From the IMG/VR virus record IMGVR_UViG_3300025108_000288, positions 1 to 28,218 of that record: DNA of 28,218 nt. The stretch is one strand, 5' to 3'. The notes beneath the pieces are model-generated. The model did no database searches and was not told the DNA's origin. It was given only the letters and a program-made list of their open reading frames with translations. A program made the position numbers and the translations under genes. Numbering within the stretch: the stretch's first letter is position 1; each line of letters opens with the position of its first letter. Source of the stretch: a virus. Shown in pieces: positions 20,316-28,218 of this stretch.

Positions 20316-21069
20316 ACCTATGAGTACATCAGCAGTCGAAAATTCTGGTGTTCAGAAGACTTTGTTATATGGACATCATGGTTGGGGAAAGACTACCCAA
20401 GCAATCAATATGAAAAAACATTATGGTAAAGGTTTTATCATAAGTGGAGAGAGTGGTTTGCGTTCAGTAATGAATGCAGACATTGACTATTTACCATTCA
20501 CATCGTGGGATGGTGAGAATAATCCATCAAAAAATATCTATTCATTCAGAGGTATCTGTAAACTTATGGACACAGAAGACTTTAGGAATGCAGGATACAA
20601 ATGGATTATGTTGGATAGTTTAACAGAATTATCTGACAGACTTATACAACATTTAGAAGTTGAGTACCGAGATAGCAGAAATAAACTTGCTATGTGGGGA
20701 GATAATCAACGTCTGATGTTGGGTAGTGTTAAGTGGATAAGAGACTTACCTTACAATGTTGTTGTTACAGCATTAGCAAAAGAAGAAACAAACGACAATG
20801 GTGAAACAGATTATTGGGCGATGATTAAAGGAGCATCAATACAGAAACAACTACCTGCAATATTTGACAATGTATTGTGTGGTGTGCGTGTAACTGATGG
20901 TGATCGTACAAATCCTCAGATCGAAAGGTTTCTTGTTTGTGATGAAGTAAGAGGATGGAAAGGTAAAGTCCGAGACCCAAACAGGAAGATAGAAGCAGTG
21001 ATGCGTACTGCAGATATCACTGATATTTTTAAACTAATGACAAAACCAAATAAAAAGGAGGCTGCATAA
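20305..21069 (+). CDS. Sak4-like single-strand annealing ATPase
   Basis: This 254-residue RecA-fold protein has Walker A GHHGWGKTT at 23-31 and Walker B WIMLDS near 97-102, with no helicase or protease domain. Size and motifs match the phage Sak4 (AAA_24) group, Rad51-like proteins that promote strand annealing with help from an SSB. The SSB-like gene follows with a one-base overlap, the arrangement expected for this system. AAGGAG precedes the ATG. It would serve recombination-dependent replication or genome circularisation. Another AAA ATP-binding role is a less likely alternative. Confidence 0.85.
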   Translation: MTFKPMSTSAVENSGVQKTLLYGHHGWGKTTQAINMKKHYGKGFIISGESGLRSVMNADIDYLPFTSWDGENNPSKNIYSFRGICKLMDTEDFRNAGYKWIMLDSLTELSDRLIQHLEVEYRDSRNKLAMWGDNQRLMLGSVKWIRDLPYNVVVTALAKEETNDNGETDYWAMIKGASIQKQLPAIFDNVLCGVRVTDGDRTNPQIERFLVCDEVRGWKGKVRDPNRKIEAVMRTADITDIFKLMTKPNKKEAA

Positions 21070-21584
21070 TGTCATTTTCATTTAGAGAACTATCGTTAGA
21101 TGGTGTCGATGCACAGAAGGAATCTTCTGGTGGATCAATTTTAAAAGCTGGAGATTATAATTGTAAAATTAATTCTGCTGAAGTTAAGGATACACGTACA
21201 GGTGGTAAACAAGTTGTTATTGATTTGAAAGACGAAGGTACTGGATCATCAATAAAAGATTTTATCAACGTACATGTACCTGCAGGAGACAATTTGAGTG
21301 TTGAAGAAAAGAATAATAAAACCAATGCTCAGAAGTGGGGTAGAGAAAAACTCAAGGCTCTGTTGACACATGGCGGTCACCCGTCCCCTGATAAGCCAGG
21401 GGATATTTCCTCCTTAGTCGGTCTTAGGGTAGGCGTTCATGTCGAGAAAGATGAGTACACAGACACAACGGGAATGAAAAGGGAGGGTAGCCGAGTCAAA
21501 AGATTTGGTGCTTATTATCCTGTAGTTGCTGGAACTGTTGTTGAAACCTCCTCAACAACATCAACGGATGAGATCCCGTTTTAA
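21069..21584 (+). CDS. Single-stranded DNA-binding protein (DUF669-like)
   Basis: This 171-residue protein has a beta-rich core (residues 20-140, including GDYNCKINSAEVKDTRTGGK) of the phage DUF669/SSB type. Its C-terminus, TDEIPF, closely mimics the acidic DDDIPF tip by which bacterial SSBs recruit partner proteins. This strongly supports a ssDNA-binding role partnered with Sak4. The gene overlaps its neighbours by one base on each side, so the three are translated together. Confidence 0.82.
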   Translation: MSFSFRELSLDGVDAQKESSGGSILKAGDYNCKINSAEVKDTRTGGKQVVIDLKDEGTGSSIKDFINVHVPAGDNLSVEEKNNKTNAQKWGREKLKALLTHGGHPSPDKPGDISSLVGLRVGVHVEKDEYTDTTGMKREGSRVKRFGAYYPVVAGTVVETSSTTSTDEIPF

Positions 21585-21934
21585 TGTCTAAGACTACTCC
21601 ATCACTTACCCCTCAACAGGTATCTGTTTTGAGGGGTAAGATTTCAGAAAAACTTAGTAAGAATTTAACAATGGCACAGGAAGTATTAAATGGAACAAGA
21701 GAGTGGAATCCTACACAGGCTAGAGTTTTCACAGCATTATTAAATAAAGTAGTTCCAGATGTATCACTAAGCTTTGCACAGGTAGACGTTCAAACAAAAG
21801 ATATGAATAATCTTTCTCGTAAAGAATTAGAAGAGATAGCATCAGGAATATATGAGGTAGCAAAAGATGACGAAGACGACAAACAGGGAAAGGGATCACC
21901 GATCACTGTTAATATCAGCAAAGAAGAAAGCTAA
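21584..21934 (+). CDS. Terminase-small-subunit-like protein
   Basis: This 116-residue helical protein's centre, NPTQARVFTALLNKVVPDVS at about residues 42-61, closely resembles a motif of phage small terminases (S-x-T-Q-x-R-A... L-x-K-x-x-P-D-L). The C-terminal third is acidic. If this is the true small subunit it is unlinked from terL in this genome. Alternatively it is a recombination-operon protein that shares the helix pattern. It overlaps the SSB stop by one base. Confidence 0.55.
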   Translation: MSKTTPSLTPQQVSVLRGKISEKLSKNLTMAQEVLNGTREWNPTQARVFTALLNKVVPDVSLSFAQVDVQTKDMNNLSRKELEEIASGIYEVAKDDEDDKQGKGSPITVNISKEES

Positions 21935-22052
21935 AACTATTAATCGAAACTCTCGCATGGCTAATCATGAGAGGGGATACAAAGCTCGTTTAATAACAGT
22001 GGAGCAAGAAGACATGCTTTATGCTGGAAGAAGGTACAAAGATTACAAATGA
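21867..22052 (+). CDS. Small basic protein, overlapping frame
   Basis: This 61-residue basic protein overlaps the end of the previous gene by 68 bases, and its TGA overlaps the next ATG (ATGA). The coupling to the nuclease gene favours translation, while the long upstream overlap and weak ribosome binding site argue for caution. An internal ATG at 21957 would leave only 31 residues. There is no recognised domain. Confidence 0.45.
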   Translation: MTKTTNRERDHRSLLISAKKKAKTINRNSRMANHERGYKARLITVEQEDMLYAGRRYKDYK

Positions 22053-22894
22053 ATATAGATGATTATTTAACAACAACAAAACTATCAGTTGAAGAATTAA
22101 TTGATAAAGCTTTTGAAGATTCAGATAGAGAAAAACCTAGAAGATATATAGGTGCATCAGGTGTTGGTAATTCATGTAACGCTTATCTATCATATTGCCT
22201 AAGAGGTTTCCCTGAATCAGAAGTTAAACCAAAAATTAAAAGAATTTTTAGAGATGGTCACAGAATAGAAGATGAAGTTGTAAAAGATTTAAAACTTGCT
22301 GGCTTTGAAGTTAGTGAGATTGATGAAGAGACAGGTAAACAACATCGTTACAGCATGTTTGGTAATCATGTCATGGGTAATGGTGATGGTGTAATAATTA
22401 TAGATGAAGAAAAACACATACTAGAAATTAAAAGTATGAACGATGCAAGATGGAAGAGATGCAAGAAGGTTGGGGTAAAAGTATCTGACTATAAATACTT
22501 TGCACAAATGCAATTACTAATGGGTTTAAGTGGCATGCATAAAGCATGCCTAGTTTCATATAATAAAAACTCTAGTGAGTATCTCTCAGAGATAGTTAGC
22601 TATGATGAGTTTGAATATGCCGATTTACTAAGGAGAATAAACGTAGTGTTAGAAGGTAAAGGAAGGAAAATATCTTCTGATCCTGCTTATTTTGCTTGTA
22701 AAATGTGCTTTAAAAAAAGCACATGTTGGGAAGGAATCAATCCTTCTCCAGCTTGTTACAACTGTCAGCATGCAAAGCCAGTCGATACGGGAGACAAAGC
22801 TTGGCACTGCACATTCCATGATAGTGAGGCTGTAAAACTCTGTGACGAATACACTTTATACCAACCTTTAAAATCAGGAGGATCTTATGAGTAG
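22049..22894 (+). CDS. PD-(D/E)XK exonuclease with Cys cluster (RecB/Cas4-like)
   Basis: This 281-residue nuclease has RDGHRIEDEV near 68-77, GNGDG with catalytic Asp113, LEIKS with Glu126 and Lys128, and the QMQLLM motif, in the usual RecB-family order. One Cys near residue 43 or 50 and a C-terminal group (CKMC, STCW, CYNC, WHC) could hold an iron-sulfur or zinc centre, as in Cas4 and AddB. It probably resects DNA ends to make single strands for the Sak4/SSB pair. It is not part of a CRISPR locus, as no repeats are present. Confidence 0.83.
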   Translation: MNIDDYLTTTKLSVEELIDKAFEDSDREKPRRYIGASGVGNSCNAYLSYCLRGFPESEVKPKIKRIFRDGHRIEDEVVKDLKLAGFEVSEIDEETGKQHRYSMFGNHVMGNGDGVIIIDEEKHILEIKSMNDARWKRCKKVGVKVSDYKYFAQMQLLMGLSGMHKACLVSYNKNSSEYLSEIVSYDEFEYADLLRRINVVLEGKGRKISSDPAYFACKMCFKKSTCWEGINPSPACYNCQHAKPVDTGDKAWHCTFHDSEAVKLCDEYTLYQPLKSGGSYE

Positions 22895-23093
22895 TTCATG
22901 GGGTCCTCTTGGCGTTCCTCCACAATCTTTCTTACGATACTGCACTTTGGTTGATGTGAAAAGATTAAGAGAGTTGGCTGATAAAGCAAGAAAAACTAAC
23001 AAGATTATTAATAATGAAGAGAGATCAAGCAAGATTGAGGAAATACAAAATCAATATGAGAATTTAGTAAAACAATACGAAGGAGAAAAATGA
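22887..23093 (+). CDS. Small coiled-coil protein
   Basis: This 68-residue protein starts behind AGGAGG in the end of the nuclease gene. After a short N-terminal Pro/Trp-rich part (SSSWGPLGVPPQ) the rest is charged and helical. It ends with an ATGA overlap with the next gene. No function is evident. It may be an oligomerising accessory of the recombination operon. Confidence 0.6.
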   Translation: MSSSWGPLGVPPQSFLRYCTLVDVKRLRELADKARKTNKIINNEERSSKIEEIQNQYENLVKQYEGEK

Positions 23094-23371
23094 CCATAGA
23101 AAAAATAAAAACTTTACGCTTACAACGTAATGGTTTGGAAAGAGAAATAGACCTAAAGAATGTTGAACATAGAAGTATAGGTGAGAGATTAGATGTTCTG
23201 AAGAAGCATGATGACATGTTTAATAAAGATACAACAGATCAAATGAATAAAGCTACAGATAAGAGAAGACATTTAGAAAAAGAAATAGTTGAACTTAAAA
23301 AGAAAGTTGCTGATCTTGATACAGAGGCAGAAACATTTGTTTTAAAATTACAATACGGAGAAGTATTATGA
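23090..23371 (+). CDS. Coiled-coil protein
   Basis: This 93-residue protein is nearly all heptad-like and charged, with repeats such as KATDKRRHLEKEIVELKKKV. It is joined to both neighbours by ATGA overlaps. Such proteins may bridge partners or bind nucleic acid indirectly. No specific family is recognised. Confidence 0.65.
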   Translation: MTIEKIKTLRLQRNGLEREIDLKNVEHRSIGERLDVLKKHDDMFNKDTTDQMNKATDKRRHLEKEIVELKKKVADLDTEAETFVLKLQYGEVL

Positions 23372-23649
23372 AGGTTAAGGTAAAGAAAGAAGATGTATTA
23401 GATAAAGCTAAAGAGATTATACAAGGCGATCGTAACCTTAGATATGGTGATCCAAAAATAAATTTTCAAAGAATTATTAAAGGTTGGGAGTTAATCTTAG
23501 GTCATGAGATTACACCTGATCAATATGGAATGATGATGGTATGGATGAAAATGGCTAGATTGCAAGAGGATCCACGTCACATAGACTCTTGGATAGATAT
23601 TGCTGGCTATGCTGCATGTACTGCGGAGGTGATGAATGTCGATTCATGA
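23368..23649 (+). CDS. DUF6378-type protein
   Basis: This 93-residue protein carries the conserved pattern I associate with DUF6378: an N-terminal helix, GDRNLRYGDPKINFQRIIKGW, DQYGMMMVWMKMARL, and HIDSWIDIAGYAA. The all-helical fold with conserved Asp, Glu and Arg recalls nucleotide-pyrophosphatase (MazG-like) bundles, which would suit control of nucleotide pools. That link is inferred. The family is widespread in phages and has no firmly established function. It is coupled to the gene before it and overlaps the gene after it by 14 bases. Confidence 0.8.
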   Translation: MKVKVKKEDVLDKAKEIIQGDRNLRYGDPKINFQRIIKGWELILGHEITPDQYGMMMVWMKMARLQEDPRHIDSWIDIAGYAACTAEVMNVDS

Positions 23650-23902
23650 TGGTTATACAAAGAAACAACTTAATGAAATGGAAAGCAACAAGTGGACTCA
23701 ACAAAAGATAGAAGATGCTGAATGGAAAATTATGGATGATAAAGCAAAGCTACGTTATCTTGATAGAGTTATAGCTGAAGAAGAGAAAGAAGAGATACGA
23801 AAAAAAATACGTAAAGATATTCAAAAAGATATACGTAAAGAGATTAAACAAGGTGAAAAAAATTCAGATGTTTTTATTCCACCTGATTCTAATTCCAGCT
23901 AG
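23636..23902 (+). CDS. Highly charged small helical protein
   Basis: This 88-residue protein is dominated by a long charged helix (EEEKEEIRKKIRKDIQKDIR) and a short polar tail. It is the last gene of the recombination operon. Its end overlaps, tail to tail, the 3' end of the giant minus-strand gene by 14 bases, with no room for a separate terminator. There is no known domain. Confidence 0.6.
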   Translation: MSIHDGYTKKQLNEMESNKWTQQKIEDAEWKIMDDKAKLRYLDRVIAEEEKEEIRKKIRKDIQKDIRKEIKQGEKNSDVFIPPDSNSS

Positions 23903-26900
23903 TACCTTTCCATCCAGCTTGCCAGCCTGATGCACCCCAATTATTTACTTTAGTATCTTTAGGTGTGCCTGCTAATACATCAGTACCACCTTCTCTAAAC
24001 TTCCTATTACCACCAAATAAAGGTACACGAGATAACAGTTGTCTTGTAAGTGTACGTCTTGCAGAGTTACCAACAGGTTGATTACTACCTGCAGCTTCTA
24101 TCCCTTCTTGACCAGCAGCCAATGTATTGAAACCAAAGTTTGCTACTGTGTCGAATGATGGTCCAAGAATATAAGATAATGTACGAGACATACCAAATGC
24201 TCCGTTGTCTGCTTGTGCAGATGAATTGTAAAGTAACTCAGCTACCATACCTAATCCACCAAGTTGCATTAAACCTTCAACATACCATCCTAAGAAACTA
24301 TCTACTGTGCCATGTTGAGTAGGATCATATCCTATAGACAAAGCAATCTTCATCATGTCAGGATTTTTATCTGCAAATTGATTTATATCTCTTTGCCATC
24401 CTTCTAATACTTCACTTCTTTCATTACCAAATTGTTCTAGTACATCTTTAGAAAACTTTCTGTCTCTAAATTGACTAGACTTTTGATCATCTCCACCTCT
24501 GAATTGTGCTAAGTCTTTTACAGCTAATGATCCAACACCACCTATACCTGCACCGAAAGTAGCCATGTATAATAATGGTGATACATTACCTTGTCTTGCT
24601 TCACTTAGTACCTTTCTACTTAATCTACCCATCATGAGTGGGAATGATTTAAGTTGGAACATCAATGCACCGATAGGTGTTTGTGTCCATAGAGGTAAAT
24701 CATTAGGGTTAGGTGCAAAGATTGTTTCATTACCAAACTTAACCATCGCTGCTCGTAATCTATCAGCATCAGGAGAAGACATTACTTCGCCTAATTCTGT
24801 CATTGCTTTAAATTTACCTTTAGCATCAGGTTTAGAATAATCTTCTAAGCCAAACTCTTTTAGAATACGTGCTGCTCGTCTGTACTTATTCGTTTGTGTA
24901 CCATTGCTTCTATATAAATCAGCAGCTATTCTATTCATGGTACGGAATGTTTCAAAGCCTACTGCTCCTGCCATCTTACGTTGCATGCCTGTCCATTGTG
25001 ATAATCCGATAACATGAAAGAAGTTGTTTGTTGCACGTCCACCTGAGTAACCATACATACCAGCCATCTTATCATGTATAACATTCTCTAGGTTTAATCC
25101 TGTACGTTCTAACATCTCTCTATAGTGTTTATCTGTAGAGTATTTCTTCCAAGCTTTAACAAAGCTCCCCATGTTACCACCTCTAATAAGTGGTAAGAAT
25201 GTATCTGGAATAGATGTTAAGGTTGTAAAACCTAACATCGTCACTGCATTAATATTACGTAATACTTTAGATGCTGTTGTTAAACTTTCATGGAATGCTC
25301 CGCCTTCCATTGGCTTACGTTGTAACACTCTAAAGTAATTCATTAAGAATTTTTGTTCCTTGAGAGATATACCATTACCATCTGCACCAAAGTCTCTTAA
25401 GCCATTGATGATTGCTTCTGTACGTACATGCCAATTCTCACCAGCTAGTGGTTTTAATCGTAGTAACATAGCTTTTGCTTTCATGTAGTCACCAGCTTCT
25501 GCCATTGCTACTATGTCGTTTGCAAACTTTCTTGCTTGTGCAGGCTTATCTTTAAATGGTGCAAACAATTTAGGTATTGTTGTTGTTTGTGTATCCATGC
25601 CACCATCGTTAGTAGGATAACGTAAAGATATTTTTACCTGTTTATCTGACATCAGCATGTCAGCAACACCAGCTACACCTTCTGTACCTACACGCATGTA
25701 GTCATCAAAGCCAAAATTATTGTAACCAAATTGTTGTGAGAATAAACCACGTCTTGTTGATCCATCTACATACTTAGATAATATACTATCTAAATCATTG
25801 ATTAAGAAATCTTCTAAGCCTTCTAATTCTTTACCATTTAGTTTTAACATACGTTGGAAATCTATGTTGTCAGAGTGTGGTGATTTCTTTTCTGCAAACT
25901 GTGGTAGATATGTACCATCTTCATCAATAATTCTATTGGCAATGTCTTTTGCTTTCTCCATTGCAATAGGTTTAGTTAGTGTACGTTTGTCTTCTCTTGC
26001 TTCACGTAGTAAATAGGATGATATCTTATCTGTAAAGCCATCCATGTTACGTCTAACAGCTTCTGCATCATAGACACGAGGTACATAGTTTTTAATCTTA
26101 CCCATTTCTACACCACTATCGACAAGAAACTCATACTCTTCTTGGAATAGTTTACGTATAGATTGTGCAACATTCATCTCTTGTGGAGATAATGCTTTAA
26201 CTTGTGGTAAAGATGTATCTAACTCATATCGTAATGCACGTAGTATCTTTGTATGTGATTTAGGTTGTGGAGTTTTACCAAAAATCTTAAAGTTGTTTGC
26301 ATAGTTTCTTGCCCAACCATAAGCATCAGGTAACTTGTTAAGTAATTGTCTAATAGGAATGTATTTATCTGCAGCTAAAGAGTTGTGTCTTTCATAGATA
26401 CCAGTGTTATCAAGAGGTGATACCCAATCAGCTAACCAGTTAGCATTAGAGAAGTCTCTTGCACGTCTTGAGTTGTTACGTATCTGTACACCAAAAGAAA
26501 ATTTCTTTGCAGTCTTTAATGATTTTTCATCAACAACATTATTGTTAATCTTTTTAAATAATCCTGCAACAGAAGGGGAGATACCCATATCTTCTAGTTG
26601 TGGTACTATTGCATCAGCTTTACGTGTAGCAAATACTGCTGCTGGATCACTACCATGTTGTAGTATTGCACCATTGATACTGCCTTTACCAACTTGTGTA
26701 TCGTATAATCTATCACTAGCTATATCAAACTCAGGAGAGTTAACGTGTTTAACGTGACCATCTTTTAATAACGCTATAGCAACACCACCTGATGCTTTAC
26801 CAGTATTCTTATGTTGTCCACCTGTATAGTGTCTTATAGAATCATATCCTAATTCTACTAAGATAGAATTTAATCTAGCTTTACCTTGTGCGTAAGCTGT

Positions 26901-28218
26901 GAAGTCATCATAGTTTGCATCAATGTTATCATCTAATATCATTGCTATACGATGATATAATTCATCGCCATCTATCTCTTCAGTAGGATCATTAAATACT
27001 CTTGCTATCTCTGCATCTGATGTAAGATTTTTAGATACAGCATTGTCAAGTATCATACCAATCTCTGGATCAGAGTCTAATCTATACTTTTCATTAACGT
27101 TGAATGAATTATCTGCACGTATAAACATTGGTGTAACGCTTGGCTCAACTACAATTTTATGTTTAGTTTTTAATTCATCACCTTGATTATTAGTAAATTG
27201 AATTAATGATCTCATGTATTCTTTTCTTCTTGCGATCTCTTCGTCTATATTAATTAACTCTATAACGTCTGGGTCATCATCTATTTTTATTTTCTCTGTA
27301 TTTTTACCAGTTTGTCTTGACTCTAATTTTCTAATTGCCGCATCTTCTTCATCTATTATTTGTCTATTCATAAAGTAACCATCAATTAATTCTTTAGCTT
27401 CTTCTGTCTTTGCTTGTTTTTTAAACATATCAAAAGACTTAGCTGTTAATGATGAAGGTGCTGCATAGTATCCTGCAACCATTGGGTTACCTGTTACATA
27501 GAATGCTGGTCCATAAACACCAACACCTGACTGCTGTATTGTTACAGAAGGATTTGTTTTTTTACTAAATGCATTACCATCCATACTACCATGATAGAAG
27601 ACGACAGGATTGTTACGAGTATACTCGTTGATGTTAGCCATTCTTACTGGATTATTATTCGCTTTCTCTATAGCTTCTGATGCTAATCTCTTTGCAGCAA
27701 AAGAAGGTACAGATGTATTTAATCCATATACTTCTGATACTGGTAAGTGTTTATATTGGCTTTGGAACACATCACCATAGACAGCTAGAGAAGGGAATGC
27801 TTGTTTAGCTTTCTTATTTCTACTTAAGTCATTAATAAAGTAAGCTGCTGCCTCTGTTAATTCACCTGTAAGTTTTTTAACTCTATCAATATCAGGAGTT
27901 AACTCAGGATTATCAAAAATAAATAATTCATCTAAAGATTTTTTACCTGCTAATACATCTGTGAATGATTCTATAAACCAATCCTCTGCTGATATATCTA
28001 AATCAACTGGAGGTAATTCATTTCTATTGACATATGTATATGGGAATATTTTTCTTATAGATTCTCTTTCAAAGTCATTAACATAGTTAGTAGAGAAGAT
28101 TAAATCTAATACACCTTTAGTTACTTTCTCTGGATCACCATTATCTTTAGCCATTTCTACTGCTAGTCTTCTTGCTTGACTACGTAAAAACTTGAAGGTT
28201 TCACTATTGGTATCAACC
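23889..28218 (-). CDS. Giant virion protein with ART-PolyVal-like domain (5' end cut)
   Basis: At least 1,442 codons are open. The ATG at 28154 has no ribosome binding site, and the frame continues without a stop to the window edge, so the true start lies outside. Numbered from that ATG, residues 183-460 resemble the ADP-ribosyltransferase domain of phage polyvalent proteins: VVFYHGS at 184-190, GVYGPAFYVTGNPMVAGYYA at 212-231, and GYDSIRHY then VAIALLKDGHVKHV near 432-460. The remainder is long and mostly helical, with a hydrophobic Gly-rich stretch (YMATFGAGIGGVGSLAV) near 1190-1215. Such proteins are thought to be ejected into the host with the DNA. Its place at the distal end of the structural strand fits an internal virion protein. 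Confidence 0.8.
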   Translation of the reverse strand, partial: VDTNSETFKFLRSQARRLAVEMAKDNGDPEKVTKGVLDLIFSTNYVNDFERESIRKIFPYTYVNRNELPPVDLDISAEDWFIESFTDVLAGKKSLDELFIFDNPELTPDIDRVKKLTGELTEAAAYFINDLSRNKKAKQAFPSLAVYGDVFQSQYKHLPVSEVYGLNTSVPSFAAKRLASEAIEKANNNPVRMANINEYTRNNPVVFYHGSMDGNAFSKKTNPSVTIQQSGVGVYGPAFYVTGNPMVAGYYAAPSSLTAKSFDMFKKQAKTEEAKELIDGYFMNRQIIDEEDAAIRKLESRQTGKNTEKIKIDDDPDVIELINIDEEIARRKEYMRSLIQFTNNQGDELKTKHKIVVEPSVTPMFIRADNSFNVNEKYRLDSDPEIGMILDNAVSKNLTSDAEIARVFNDPTEEIDGDELYHRIAMILDDNIDANYDDFTAYAQGKARLNSILVELGYDSIRHYTGGQHKNTGKASGGVAIALLKDGHVKHVNSPEFDIASDRLYDTQVGKGSINGAILQHGSDPAAVFATRKADAIVPQLEDMGISPSVAGLFKKINNNVVDEKSLKTAKKFSFGVQIRNNSRRARDFSNANWLADWVSPLDNTGIYERHNSLAADKYIPIRQLLNKLPDAYGWARNYANNFKIFGKTPQPKSHTKILRALRYELDTSLPQVKALSPQEMNVAQSIRKLFQEEYEFLVDSGVEMGKIKNYVPRVYDAEAVRRNMDGFTDKISSYLLREAREDKRTLTKPIAMEKAKDIANRIIDEDGTYLPQFAEKKSPHSDNIDFQRMLKLNGKELEGLEDFLINDLDSILSKYVDGSTRRGLFSQQFGYNNFGFDDYMRVGTEGVAGVADMLMSDKQVKISLRYPTNDGGMDTQTTTIPKLFAPFKDKPAQARKFANDIVAMAEAGDYMKAKAMLLRLKPLAGENWHVRTEAIINGLRDFGADGNGISLKEQKFLMNYFRVLQRKPMEGGAFHESLTTASKVLRNINAVTMLGFTTLTSIPDTFLPLIRGGNMGSFVKAWKKYSTDKHYREMLERTGLNLENVIHDKMAGMYGYSGGRATNNFFHVIGLSQWTGMQRKMAGAVGFETFRTMNRIAADLYRSNGTQTNKYRRAARILKEFGLEDYSKPDAKGKFKAMTELGEVMSSPDADRLRAAMVKFGNETIFAPNPNDLPLWTQTPIGALMFQLKSFPLMMGRLSRKVLSEARQGNVSPLLYMATFGAGIGGVGSLAVKDLAQFRGGDDQKSSQFRDRKFSKDVLEQFGNERSEVLEGWQRDINQFADKNPDMMKIALSIGYDPTQHGTVDSFLGWYVEGLMQLGGLGMVAELLYNSSAQADNGAFGMSRTLSYILGPSFDTVANFGFNTLAAGQEGIEAAGSNQPVGNSARRTLTRQLLSRVPLFGGNRKFREGGTDVLAGTPKDTKVNNWGASGWQAGWKGTSWN

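Noticed and set aside
26404-26757. Plus-strand open frames within the giant minus-strand gene
   Set aside because: They are antisense shadows of a long gene with consistent coding character, with no ribosome binding sites or recognisable products.

Overview
This window looks like part of an AT-rich temperate tailed-phage genome, most likely short-tailed (podovirus-like) and from an aquatic bacterium. The support is a terminase large subunit, a portal-like protein, a holin/endolysin pair, a tyrosine integrase with a recognisable attP, a prim-pol/helicase, a recombination set and a very large virion-type protein. The attP carries the 5' half of a tRNA-Asp gene whose sequence resembles alphaproteobacterial tRNA-Asp, and the holin resembles GTA-type 3TM holins, so a marine alphaproteobacterial host is a reasonable but unproven guess. 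The tRNA half runs straight into phage DNA, so this is the free (unintegrated) phage arrangement. Capsid and tail genes are not visible. The leftmost and rightmost genes are both minus-strand structural genes cut by the window edges, so the rest of the structural block presumably lies outside.

Layout. 1-2942 (minus): portal (cut), terminase large subunit, and a small upstream gene that may be a terminase small subunit. 2943-3480: non-coding divergent region with a GC-rich patch (possible cos/pac) and the start of an unusual run of hairpins. 3481-4952 (plus): five small genes with many perfect inverted repeats in and between them. 4987-5376: structured leader with two long, mutually exclusive stems. 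5377-12434 (plus): a long operon of an AAA+ MoxR/CobS-like ATPase, a VWA protein with an HEAGH metalloprotease-like motif, and about ten small unknown genes. 12435-12756: regulatory gap. 12757-14267 (plus): LuxR-type HTH protein and integrase. 14307-14413: terminator, then a promoter plus tRNA-Asp half (attP). 14550-17220 (minus): holin, SleB-type endolysin, small basic protein, HNH endonuclease, Hjc-like nuclease and small Cys/HTH proteins. 17221-17465: operator-like dyads and a branched RNA candidate. 17454-19741 (minus): small protein, prim-pol/helicase and small HTH regulator. 19742-19868: divergent promoter and operator region. 19869-23902 (plus): Sak4-like recombinase, SSB-like protein, PD-(D/E)XK nuclease, TerS-like protein and small proteins. 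23889-28218 (minus): giant protein with an ART-PolyVal-like domain, open at the right edge.

How it fits together. Integrase and attP give lysogeny. The small HTH protein probably controls the divergent replication (minus) and recombination (plus) blocks through a dyad that supplies -35 boxes on both strands. Prim-pol/helicase, Sak4, SSB and the nucleases make a replication-recombination set, with no replicative DNA polymerase seen here. The most unusual feature is the 3.1-5.4 kb island. It holds more than twenty perfect hairpins of unrelated sequence in both coding and non-coding DNA, four copies of a two-tier hairpin whose fold is kept while its sequence changes, hairpins wrapped around stop codons, a three-way junction inside a small gene, and a switch-like leader before the AAA/VWA operon. 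I know of no named element that matches it. All folds were found by eye.
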